6,189 nucleotides of DNA from an uncultured Clostridia bacterium (lineage in GTDB: Bacteria > Bacillota > Clostridia > Acetivibrionales > CALMWN01), in the NCBI GenBank assembly GCA_937873555.1, contig CALMWN010000079.1:1-6189 (forward strand). Direction: 5' to 3'. Under the pieces are notes generated by a model. The model had not been told where the DNA came from. It saw nothing but the letters and a program-made list of their open reading frames with translations, and searched no databases. Both the position numbers and the translations under genes were made by a program. Positions 1-5,420 of this stretch are shown piece by piece. The number at the start of each line of letters is the position of its first letter. Position 1 is the stretch's first letter.

Positions 1-898
1 CAGCTATACTTTTTATTATTCCCATATCCACCCCGAGTCTAACATCCGAGAGAAGTTTCAAAGATTCTTCGGATGACATTATCCTCGCATTTGCGAAGAG
101 GCCCAGTGACCTGAATATCTTGTCCTCGAACCTGAAGGGATTCTGTTTGTACAGCTCGTTTCTCAGCATCCTTTCCTGTTCGATTATCTGGTTGGTTATG
201 TTGGAAATATTGATGATAATTTCCTCTTCCGTCATTCCGAGAGTTACCTGGTTCGAAATCTGGAACATGTTTCCGGAAGCTTCGCTGTTTTCTCCATATA
301 GGCCTCTTACGGCGATTCCAAGCTTTCCACAGGCTTCAAGTATTCCCCTTATATAGCCCGTCATGGTAAGCGCAGGCAAATGCAGCATCGCAGAAGCTCT
401 TATTCCTGTTCCCATATTCGTGGGACAGCAGGTGAGATATCCGTATCTGCTGTCAAAAGCGAAATCCATTTTCTCTTCAAGCAGCGTATCTATCTTGTCA
501 CAAAGCTTCCATGCAGCTTCTACCTGCATACCCGGGTAAAGGCACTGTATTCTCAGATGATCCTCTTCATTGACCATGACACTTATTTTTTCATCCTTAC
601 TGATCAAGGCCCCGCTTTTTCTATTACCTTCTGCAAGGTCAGGGCTTATAAGGTGCCGTTCAACCATAGCCTGCCTGTCTATCGGAGTCAGCTCCTGCAC
701 ATCAACAAATAAAAAATCCTTTAATTCGGAACCCTTGCTCTTCAAAACCGTATTTTTGATCTCGGAAAGCACCTTCTCCTGCTGGGTGTCACTCATCTTG
801 TGAGGAAACGGAATATCCCTCAGGTTGCGTGCCAGCCTGACCCTGCTGCTTATGACAACATCCGATTCCGGACCTTTTTGTATATACCATCCAACCAT
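1..898 (-). CDS. mcsB: McsB protein-arginine kinase (3' end off window)
   Basis: ATP-dependent kinase that phosphorylates arginine side chains in proteins. In Firmicutes the mark targets proteins to the ClpC-ClpP protease and helps inactivate CtsR. About 299 residues are present, against roughly 340-360 for the family, so the C-terminus is missing. Visible phosphagen-kinase hallmarks are the N-terminal SSRVRLARN (residues 17-25), NEEDHLR (110-116), LTCCPTNMGTG (155-165) with the presumed catalytic cysteine C158, and RGLYGENSEA (198-207). By alignment from memory, E112, C158 and E203 match the active-site Glu121, Cys167 and Glu212 of Bacillus/Geobacillus McsB. The C-terminal phosphoarginine-binding RDxxRA motif would lie beyond the edge and cannot be judged. 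ATG start at 898, with GGAGG seven bases upstream. The gene follows mcsA after 38 bases, so they are co-transcribed. The frame is intact to the edge. Identification is secure. Confidence 0.97.
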   Translation of the reverse strand, partial: MVGWYIQKGPESDVVISSRVRLARNLRDIPFPHKMSDTQQEKVLSEIKNTVLKSKGSELKDFLFVDVQELTPIDRQAMVERHLISPDLAEGNRKSGALISKDEKISVMVNEEDHLRIQCLYPGMQVEAAWKLCDKIDTLLEEKMDFAFDSRYGYLTCCPTNMGTGIRASAMLHLPALTMTGYIRGILEACGKLGIAVRGLYGENSEASGNMFQISNQVTLGMTEEEIIINISNITNQIIEQERMLRNELYKQNPFRFEDKIFRSLGLFANARIMSSEESLKLLSDVRLGVDMGIIKSIA

Positions 899-936
899 AC
901 CTAAACCTCCTGCAGATCACCTGCTTTCTGATATTG

Positions 937-1443
937 CTATATCTGCATGCCTGCTTCAATTTTCTTTATCTGATCCCTCAATCCTGCAGCTTTTTCATAT
1001 TCCTCATTTTGTATGGCTTTATTCAATAATTCCTTCAGTTTGTCTATTTCCCTTGTAGTCTTCATCTTGCTCGAAATCCTGCCCGGTACTTTTCCTGTGT
1101 GAACCGGATTTCCATGAATTCTTTTGAACAAAGGCTCAAGCCTCTCCCCGTATGTCCCATAACATTCGCTACACCCAAGCTTGCCTGTTTTCGTGAAATC
1201 TTCATATGTCATACCGCATTTCTCACAAACCTCCTGCGGTTGAAAAGGTGTCATGTATGGAGAAGCATTTCCGATTCCTATCAGTCCGGAAAAGAAATCA
1301 CTAACATTGAATGGATATCCAAAACTCACTTTTCCATTTTCATTTGCACATTTCTCACATAGGTACAGTTCCACCTTATTACCGTTTATCTCCTGGGTGA
1401 AATGCACATTGGCTGCTCTTTTCTGACAATTCTGGCATAACAT
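937..1443 (-). CDS. mcsA: McsA, zinc-binding activator of McsB
   Basis: McsA binds McsB and stimulates its arginine kinase activity, and in Bacillus it also modulates CtsR under redox and metal stress. The 168-residue product has four CxxC pairs: C3/C6, C29/C32, C73/C76 and C91/C94. Together these would hold two zinc ions. A C-terminal UVR-type helical hairpin follows at about residues 131-166 (REIDKLKELL...EKAAGLRDQI). Length is close to the family's usual 170-185. The start is ATG 1443, because a GAGGGG ribosome binding site at 1452-1457 ends eight bases before it. An in-frame GTG at 1450-1452 overlaps that binding site and would add only three residues. Stop is TAG. It lies 109 bases after ctsR and 38 bases before mcsB. 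Identification is secure; the start choice is likely. Confidence 0.96.
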   Translation of the reverse strand: MLCQNCQKRAANVHFTQEINGNKVELYLCEKCANENGKVSFGYPFNVSDFFSGLIGIGNASPYMTPFQPQEVCEKCGMTYEDFTKTGKLGCSECYGTYGERLEPLFKRIHGNPVHTGKVPGRISSKMKTTREIDKLKELLNKAIQNEEYEKAAGLRDQIKKIEAGMQI

Positions 1444-1451
1444 GATATGCA

Positions 1452-1457
1452 CCCCTC
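1452..1457 (-). promoter_or_regulatory. Ribosome binding site fixing the mcsA start
   Basis: GAGGGG read on the minus strand, eight bases before ATG 1443. Its last base is also the first base of the in-frame GTG at 1450-1452, so that GTG has no binding site of its own and is an unlikely start. Confidence 0.75.
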
Positions 1458-1552
1458 AATTCCTTAAAATAACATGATTCCATATATTTTATGCAGTCAC
1501 CGATTATATGATTTCTGATTATTCCTAAACGATTACCTGTCATATCCCGCTA

Positions 1553-2011
1553 TCAGACCAACAGGCTCATCAGCATGTGCTTAAGTATGTTTGCTCTTAA
1601 AATATCCCTTATGGGCAGCGGTATTTCTCCAATTACCTTGTCACTCACCGCAGCTTTCAGAAGCAAACCTTCTCTTATGGATATGGCACTATAATCAATG
1701 AAATTATTTATGAATATTTCAGCAGACTGCTGGGATATACTGTTTCCCATTGCAGCAACTATATGCATCAGATAATCTCCCGAACGTGCAATATTCACAC
1801 GTTTTATGCGTATATGCCCCCCGCCGCCCCTGCGGCTCTCAACATAATAACCCTTGTCTGTCGTAAACCTTGTATCTATGACATAGTTGATCTGGGACGG
1901 AACACAGTTAAACTGGTTTGCAAGTTCATTCCTCTGTATTTCTATCGCTCCATCCGTGTCATTAATCATCTGTTTTATAAATGCCTCAATTATGTCACTA
2001 AGTCTTGCCAT
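1553..2011 (-). CDS. ctsR: CtsR, class III heat-shock repressor
   Basis: Dimeric winged-helix repressor of clp genes and of its own operon. Length is 152 residues, as usual for the family. The N-terminal DNA-binding domain covers about residues 3-72, with the helix-turn-helix near 25-47. The signature wing RRGGGGHIRI lies at 60-69. This glycine-rich loop is the heat-sensing element in Bacillus CtsR, and R61 corresponds to the arginine there that is phosphorylated by McsB. The C-terminal helical dimer domain spans about 78-150. ATG 2011 is chosen because AGAGGTGAT (2015-2023) sits seven bases upstream and the protein then begins MARLSDIIEAF, as family members do. An upstream in-frame extension to 2056 lacks such support. 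It is the first gene of ctsR-mcsA-mcsB and is preceded by a matching operator. Identification is secure. Confidence 0.97.
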   Translation of the reverse strand: MARLSDIIEAFIKQMINDTDGAIEIQRNELANQFNCVPSQINYVIDTRFTTDKGYYVESRRGGGGHIRIKRVNIARSGDYLMHIVAAMGNSISQQSAEIFINNFIDYSAISIREGLLLKAAVSDKVIGEIPLPIRDILRANILKHMLMSLLV

Positions 2012-2014
2012 ATG

Positions 2015-2023
2015 ATCACCTCT
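2015..2023 (-). promoter_or_regulatory. ctsR ribosome binding site
   Basis: AGAGGTGAT on the minus strand, with its GAGG core seven bases from ATG 2011. It decides that start over a 15-codon-longer reading. Confidence 0.8.
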
Positions 2024-2062
2024 ATGATAATTATGATTAATTTCCAAGGCAAGCATGCTGAT

Positions 2063-2079
2063 TTTGACTATCTTTGACT
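2063..2079 (-). promoter_or_regulatory. CtsR operator, tandem heptad repeat
   Basis: On the minus strand the site reads AGTCAAA-GAT-AGTCAAA, two identical heptads with a three-base spacer centred on A. This fits the established CtsR consensus RGTCAAA-NAN-RGTCAAA at every defined position. It begins just downstream of the predicted transcription start (about 2082), so bound CtsR would block initiation. The ctsR start codon is 51 bases downstream of its end, which implies autoregulation of the whole operon. Confidence 0.93.
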
Positions 2080-2088
2080 TTCACTTAT

Positions 2089-2117
2089 ATTATAAAAGAC
2101 CTTTAATCCATATTCAA
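2089..2117 (-). promoter_or_regulatory. Sigma-A promoter of ctsR-mcsA-mcsB
   Basis: An exact TATAAT -10 box (2089-2094) is separated by 17 bases from a TTGAAT -35 box (2112-2117). Predicted start is about 2082. The CtsR operator directly downstream supports this as the operon promoter. Confidence 0.82.
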
Positions 2118-2200
2118 GCTAAATTATCTTGGAAATGGTATTAAATGACGGTATTATGATAAAATATAAATTCAGTATTCCAGCTTGCTTATTGCGGCGT

Positions 2201-2245
2201 TCAATTACTCCGTTTTTTATCATTCCTGTCCTTTCTCTCTGCCAT
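2201..2245 (-). CDS. Possible 14-residue basic/charged peptide
   Basis: In the stretch between the terminator at 2313-2350 and the ctsR promoter, an ATG at 2245 opens a short frame encoding MAERKDRNDKKRSN and ending in TGA. A GGTGG-containing purine-rich sequence (AAAGGTGG) lies four bases before the ATG, resembling a ribosome binding site. Ten of the 14 residues are charged. I see no clear promoter for it, no terminator after it, and recognise no family. It could be a translated small peptide, a leader peptide, or chance. The rest of 2118-2312 is AT-rich with no other convincing signal. Confidence 0.22.
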   Translation of the reverse strand: MAERKDRNDKKRSN

Positions 2246-2312
2246 AAAGCCACCTTTCAAAATTAACTTTTCTATATTTTTATCGCGTTATAAAATAAAT
2301 ATACTAAAACGC

Positions 2313-2350
2313 ATAAAATCAACCATTGTACTGGCAATGGTTGATTTTAT
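2313..2350 (-). terminator. Hairpin terminator after the DUF4349 gene
   Basis: A perfect 16-bp stem (2313-2328 with 2335-2350) encloses a six-base loop. It lies 83 bases after the DUF4349 stop. On the minus strand the 3' arm ends GATTTTAT and is followed by GCGTTTTAG and more T-rich sequence. The stem base is AT-rich, so on the plus strand the arm also ends in TTTTAT and it could work in both directions, although no plus-strand gene is seen here. Confidence 0.75.
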
Positions 2351-2433
2351 AAGAAGCATTCATTCATAAAACATGCTGACCGGCACAGCAATGTACTGCA
2401 TTTTATAAAAATCCGGTGTTATATCGGTTGTTT

Positions 2434-3471
2434 TCAAGCCCCCTTGTTTTCCTCCTTTTCACTACTGTTAATGCTTTTAATACTGTTTTTACGGATTCTC
2501 CCATAAACAGCGAGAGCTGCCCAGCCCAACAGCCCTAATAGTAATACCACCGGTATGGCTTCAGCCAAAAAGATCACAAGCTCTCCACAAAAGTTAATGA
2601 CTCCTTTGAAACTGCCTTTAAAGCCTCCCAACAACCTCTGCCAGTACGCTTTCTCCTTTGGAGGAACCTGTACGGAATCGGGTCTCTTTTCACTCATATT
2701 AATTGTTATTGTGGAAAGGTCGACAAGGTCACCCCATTTTCTTAAAGTACCGGTCAGGTTTTCTATTTCCTGCCTTATCTGTGTCAGCCTGCTCTGCGTT
2801 TTAAAAATTGCATCAAGATCGCTGAGCTTTTTCAGGTATTCCTCCAGCCTGTCCTGTTCAATCTTCAGAACTCTCAGGCGGGCTTCAGTATCAAAGAATT
2901 TATCTGTTATGTCGTCACTTTTAATGTTTTCATCAGTAAGAAGCCCAAGCCCCTTCACATCCTTCAATACCCCTTCGAACCTGTCTGCAGCAATCCTTAT
3001 AACTATGACTCCTTTAGTTATGTAGGTCTCTTTTGAGTCCACATAAATTTTTTCTTTTTTTATGTTTGACTCCTGTATGAAGCCAAAAGCGGAAATGGCA
3101 GTCCCTAATTGGCCGTATGCCTTGTCAAAATCGTCCACAACAATGGAAATATTGGCATTCCGGATTACCTTCCTCTGCGAAAGTATCGCATTCTGAAGAG
3201 TCTGTGCCGGTACTTCGGTTCCTGCAATGGCCATTGAATTTATGGTTTTGGTTTCAGCTGCTTTGGACTGCTGGGATTGGGAGCCTGCTGCACCAGGTTT
3301 TCCGGCAGTACCATTGGCTGAGTCTGTCATTGAAAGATTTGCCTTATCGGCAGCAACCTCCTGCCTGGCGGAAGTATTGTTGGCAGAAGCACTTTTTTGA
3401 GTTCCGCAGCCTGTTAGAAGTGATAAAACTATTAACAGTCCAGCTCCGATACAGATTATTCTTTTAACCAC
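2434..3471 (-). CDS. DUF4349 lipoprotein with coiled coil and C-terminal membrane segment
   Basis: 345 residues. The N-terminus is a lipoprotein signal peptide: basic VKR, a hydrophobic stretch, then lipobox LTGC with acylated C22. A low-complexity Ser/Ala/Gly/Gln linker (about 25-75) follows, probably crossing the wall. The conserved DUF4349 region runs from about 98 to 325. It has two beta-rich parts (about 102-165 and 250-260) around a charged helical coiled coil (about 193-245). One strong transmembrane helix lies at about 297-323, followed by a short basic then acidic tail expected in the cytoplasm. The protein would thus be anchored at both ends, with the middle outside the cell. Biochemical function is unknown. 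GTG start at 3471 is supported by AGGAGG seven bases upstream. The gene sits downstream of amtB but is separated from it by a large hairpin. No convincing promoter was found in 3485-3593. Family call is firm; role unknown. Confidence 0.87.
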   Translation of the reverse strand: MVKRIICIGAGLLIVLSLLTGCGTQKSASANNTSARQEVAADKANLSMTDSANGTAGKPGAAGSQSQQSKAAETKTINSMAIAGTEVPAQTLQNAILSQRKVIRNANISIVVDDFDKAYGQLGTAISAFGFIQESNIKKEKIYVDSKETYITKGVIVIRIAADRFEGVLKDVKGLGLLTDENIKSDDITDKFFDTEARLRVLKIEQDRLEEYLKKLSDLDAIFKTQSRLTQIRQEIENLTGTLRKWGDLVDLSTITINMSEKRPDSVQVPPKEKAYWQRLLGGFKGSFKGVINFCGELVIFLAEAIPVVLLLGLLGWAALAVYGRIRKNSIKSINSSEKEENKGA

Positions 3472-3478
3472 TTTGCCC

Positions 3479-3484
3479 CCTCCT
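3479..3484 (-). promoter_or_regulatory. Ribosome binding site supporting a GTG start
   Basis: Perfect AGGAGG on the minus strand, seven bases before GTG 3471. The signal peptide begins right after this start, confirming it. Confidence 0.85.
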
Positions 3485-3593
3485 TTTATACAATGGATTA
3501 CTTTCGATACATTTCTTCACTTGTCATGTGCATGTAATACCGCTGCATGTTTTATATTTTAGACGTATTTGCAGTTATTTTGTTCCATGAGAA

Positions 3594-3645
3594 AAGCAAG
3601 GGGACTATTTGGCGTCTGCACAGACGCCAAATAGTCCCCTTGCTT
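3594..3645. repeat. 52-bp palindrome, probable amtB terminator
   Basis: Positions 3594-3618 and 3621-3645 are perfect reverse complements (25 bp) around a two-base centre. The outer part reads AAGCAAGGGGACTATTTGG and the inner part GCGTCTG. On the minus strand it begins 11 bases after the amtB stop, and its 3' arm ends GCTT followed by TTCTC, so it can act as an intrinsic terminator. It is far longer and more perfect than a normal terminator. Its GGGGAC...GTCCCC arms recall dispersed palindromes that I remember from other clostridial genomes. Whether it is repeated elsewhere in this genome cannot be seen here. Confidence 0.9.
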
Positions 3646-3656
3646 ATTTATTGAAT

Positions 3657-4997
3657 TTATGCCAATTCTTCAATATTCCTTTCAGACCCGGCTTTTTCCT
3701 GTTCTTTCCTGTGTTCGCCATTGTCTTCCAATACAATACTGTCGTCGATTGTGTTCTGAGCGTAGGATCTCATACCATGCTCGCTTATATCCAGTCCTTC
3801 TATTTCATCCTCCGCACTGACCCTTATTCCAACAAGCGCCTTCAGCAGCTTGAAAACTCCGAATGTTGCTCCGAACGACCAGACAGATACTACCACAAGG
3901 CCTAGGAGCTGAACACCCAAAAGCCTGAATCCTCCGCCGAAGAACAAGCCCTTTTCACTGCCAGTGGAAGCAAACAAGCCAACCGCTATTGTTCCCAATG
4001 AACCGCAAACCCCATGAACAGCAATTGCTCCGACAGGGTCATCAGCGTGCAGCCTGTCTATCGCCTCTACCGCTATTACAACAACCACCCCTGCAATCGC
4101 ACCAATGATTGCAGCACTTGCCGTATTGACATATGCACAACCTGCGGTAATTGAAACCAAGCCTGCAAGGGCGCCGTTCAAGGTCATACTGGGGTCAACC
4201 TTTCCGTATCTTACCTGGGTAAACAGGGCACTTAACAGTCCGCCTGCTGCCGCTGCCATGTTAGTTGTAACCACTATATGTGCTATGCTTCCGTCCAGAC
4301 CGTTCAAAGCGCTGCCGGGGTTGAACCCAAACCATCCAAACCACAGGATGAATGCTCCAAGTGCAGCAAGAGGCATGCTGTGGCCGGGAATTACATTTGC
4401 AGTGCCATCCTTTTTATACTTGCCCAACCTGGGTCCCAAAGCGATCACCGCTGCGAGGGAAGCCCATCCACCTACAGAATGCACCGCTGCGGAACCTGCA
4501 AAGTCCAGCATGCCCATTTTTGCAAAAATACCATCGGGATTCCATACCAAATGACCCGCTACAGGATAAATTACGGCTGTCGCAAGAAAGCTGAATACCA
4601 TGTAGGGGAGGAACTTCATCCTCTCTGCTACTGCTCCGGATACAATCGTAGCAACCGCCACTGCAAATGCGGCCTGAAACATCCAGTAAACCTCAACAGG
4701 AAGACCGTACTGCGCCAGTGCCGGCAGGTTGTCCATGCTGCCCTTTACAAAGAAACCTGTAGTACCGATAAACCCAAATTTATCCACACCGTACATTACT
4801 GCAAAACCCACTGCCCAATAACCCAGCATTCCTGAACAGCAGTCGATGAAAACCTTCATAATAATATTCAATGAATTCTTTGCCCTGATAAAACCTGCTT
4901 CAAGCATGGCAAAACCGGCTTCCATAAAGAAAACCAGCGCAGACGCCACAAGTACCCAAACCGTATTCAAACCGAAACCTATAGTATTTATCCCCAT
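3657..4997 (-). CDS. amtB: AmtB-type ammonium transporter
   Basis: Trimeric inner-membrane channel that takes up ammonium when nitrogen is scarce. The 446-residue product has about eleven hydrophobic helices between residues 8 and 388. It contains the Amt signature LDFAGSAAVHSVGG (164-177). Key residues can be matched to E. coli AmtB: D165 (Asp160), pore twin histidines H173 and H328 (His168, His318), gate phenylalanines F111 and F225 (Phe107, Phe215), and W152 and S229 at the outer binding site (Trp148, Ser219). The cytoplasmic C-terminal region includes the conserved EIEGLDISEHGMRSYA block (398-413), which in studied homologues couples subunits and meets the PII protein GlnK. An extra charged tail of about 33 residues follows. 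ATG 4997 is preceded by AAGGGTG at eight bases. No glnK lies next to it in this window. The long leader suggests control by premature termination. Identification is secure. Confidence 0.97.
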   Translation of the reverse strand: MGINTIGFGLNTVWVLVASALVFFMEAGFAMLEAGFIRAKNSLNIIMKVFIDCCSGMLGYWAVGFAVMYGVDKFGFIGTTGFFVKGSMDNLPALAQYGLPVEVYWMFQAAFAVAVATIVSGAVAERMKFLPYMVFSFLATAVIYPVAGHLVWNPDGIFAKMGMLDFAGSAAVHSVGGWASLAAVIALGPRLGKYKKDGTANVIPGHSMPLAALGAFILWFGWFGFNPGSALNGLDGSIAHIVVTTNMAAAAGGLLSALFTQVRYGKVDPSMTLNGALAGLVSITAGCAYVNTASAAIIGAIAGVVVVIAVEAIDRLHADDPVGAIAVHGVCGSLGTIAVGLFASTGSEKGLFFGGGFRLLGVQLLGLVVVSVWSFGATFGVFKLLKALVGIRVSAEDEIEGLDISEHGMRSYAQNTIDDSIVLEDNGEHRKEQEKAGSERNIEELA

Positions 4998-5162
4998 ATC
5001 ATTATCACCCTTCTTAATTTCTACAAATTCTTTTTACCAAGCCAACATTAAAATTTCCGCCATACATCTTTCGACGCCATCGTATGAAAGATATGAAGTT
5101 TTCTGCCGCAAGTATTTCACTTGACGGTTATGGAGCTGCAACTGCCATAGTATTTTGCCCCA

Positions 5163-5207
5163 TAAAACACAAAAGCCCTGCATACAGAAAATATCTGCAT
5201 GCAAGGC
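5163..5207 (-). terminator. Intrinsic terminator inside the amtB leader
   Basis: On the minus strand a 14-bp stem (5194-5207 with 5175-5188, including two G-T pairs) encloses a five-base loop and runs straight into TTTTGTGTTTT. It lies about 95 bases after the predicted transcription start and about 165 bases before the amtB start codon. It therefore cannot serve the upstream gene without also interrupting the amtB transcript. Confidence 0.85.
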
Positions 5208-5277
5208 ATCTTTACCCGAGCTATCATCCACAACTGTGCAAGCCATTGACTTCTTTGTTAAATACAACACTGTAAGC

Positions 5278-5297
5278 AAAGAACCTCAACGCTCTTT
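5278..5297 (-). promoter_or_regulatory. Leader hairpin with six-base loop (ANTAR-target-like)
   Basis: AAAGAGC pairs with GTTCTTT (7 bp, one G-T pair) around the six-base loop GTTGAG, almost at the 5' end of the predicted transcript. ANTAR antiterminators bind pairs of hairpins with hexanucleotide loops in which A at position 1 and G at position 4 are conserved. Here G4 is present but position 1 is G. A second hexaloop hairpin before the terminator is not clear, so the match is partial. Confidence 0.4.
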
Positions 5298-5307
5298 ACC
5301 TTCTTAT

Positions 5308-5336
5308 ATTATAAAGAATACACAGTAAAATTGCAA
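5308..5336 (-). promoter_or_regulatory. Sigma-A promoter of amtB
   Basis: TTGCAA (5331-5336), a 17-base spacer, and an exact TATAAT (5308-5313). Predicted start is about 5301. No obvious operator flanks it, which fits control acting later, at the leader terminator. Confidence 0.82.
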
Positions 5337-5420
5337 GTCTGAGTAGTGTAGGTTTCAAAATTTTTAATTATGAAGTTCAACAACTCCACTATATTATTCC
5401 GCGGTTTTGCTGCCCCGATC

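Larger units (their letters stand above)
4998..5301 (-). ncRNA. Long amtB 5' leader with attenuator
   Basis: From the predicted transcription start (about 5301) to the amtB start codon there are some 300 bases without a convincing gene. The leader begins with a hairpin (5278-5297), carries an intrinsic terminator (5163-5207), and then has about 160 further bases with smaller possible stems, for example a 5-bp CAAGT/ACTTG stem near 5110-5125. The element GGTAAAGA occurs at 5293-5300 as part of the first hairpin and again at 5209-5216, just before the terminator stem. This layout is that of a transcription attenuator read through only under some condition. For an ammonium transporter, nitrogen status is the obvious signal. 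An ANTAR-type antiterminator protein is the leading guess. I recognise no known riboswitch class. Confidence 0.55.

Noticed and set aside
1503..1508. An exact TATAAT on the minus strand between ctsR and mcsA, a possible internal promoter.
   Set aside because: No acceptable -35 box lies 16-18 bases upstream (CGTTTA or similar) and there is no extended -10. The AT-rich spacer makes a chance match likely.
2111..2190. Similar strings tattccagctt (2177) and tattcaagct (2111), considered as a repeat or second operator.
   Set aside because: They match imperfectly over about ten bases, and the second copy contains the -35 box by position. No consistent symmetry or known site.
4105..4835. Several long plus-strand open frames opposite amtB.
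   Set aside because: They are antisense shadows of the amtB coding sequence, with no binding sites or recognisable domains.
5034..5279. An 81-codon minus-strand frame inside the amtB leader.
   Set aside because: It begins at a TTG with no ribosome binding site, crosses the strong intrinsic terminator and its T-tract, and its product resembles no protein. The RNA structure explains this region better.
5355..5385. An AT-rich 9-bp imperfect hairpin after the unidentified gene, considered as its terminator.
   Set aside because: The stem is almost all A-T with a mismatch and is not followed by a T-tract on the minus strand.
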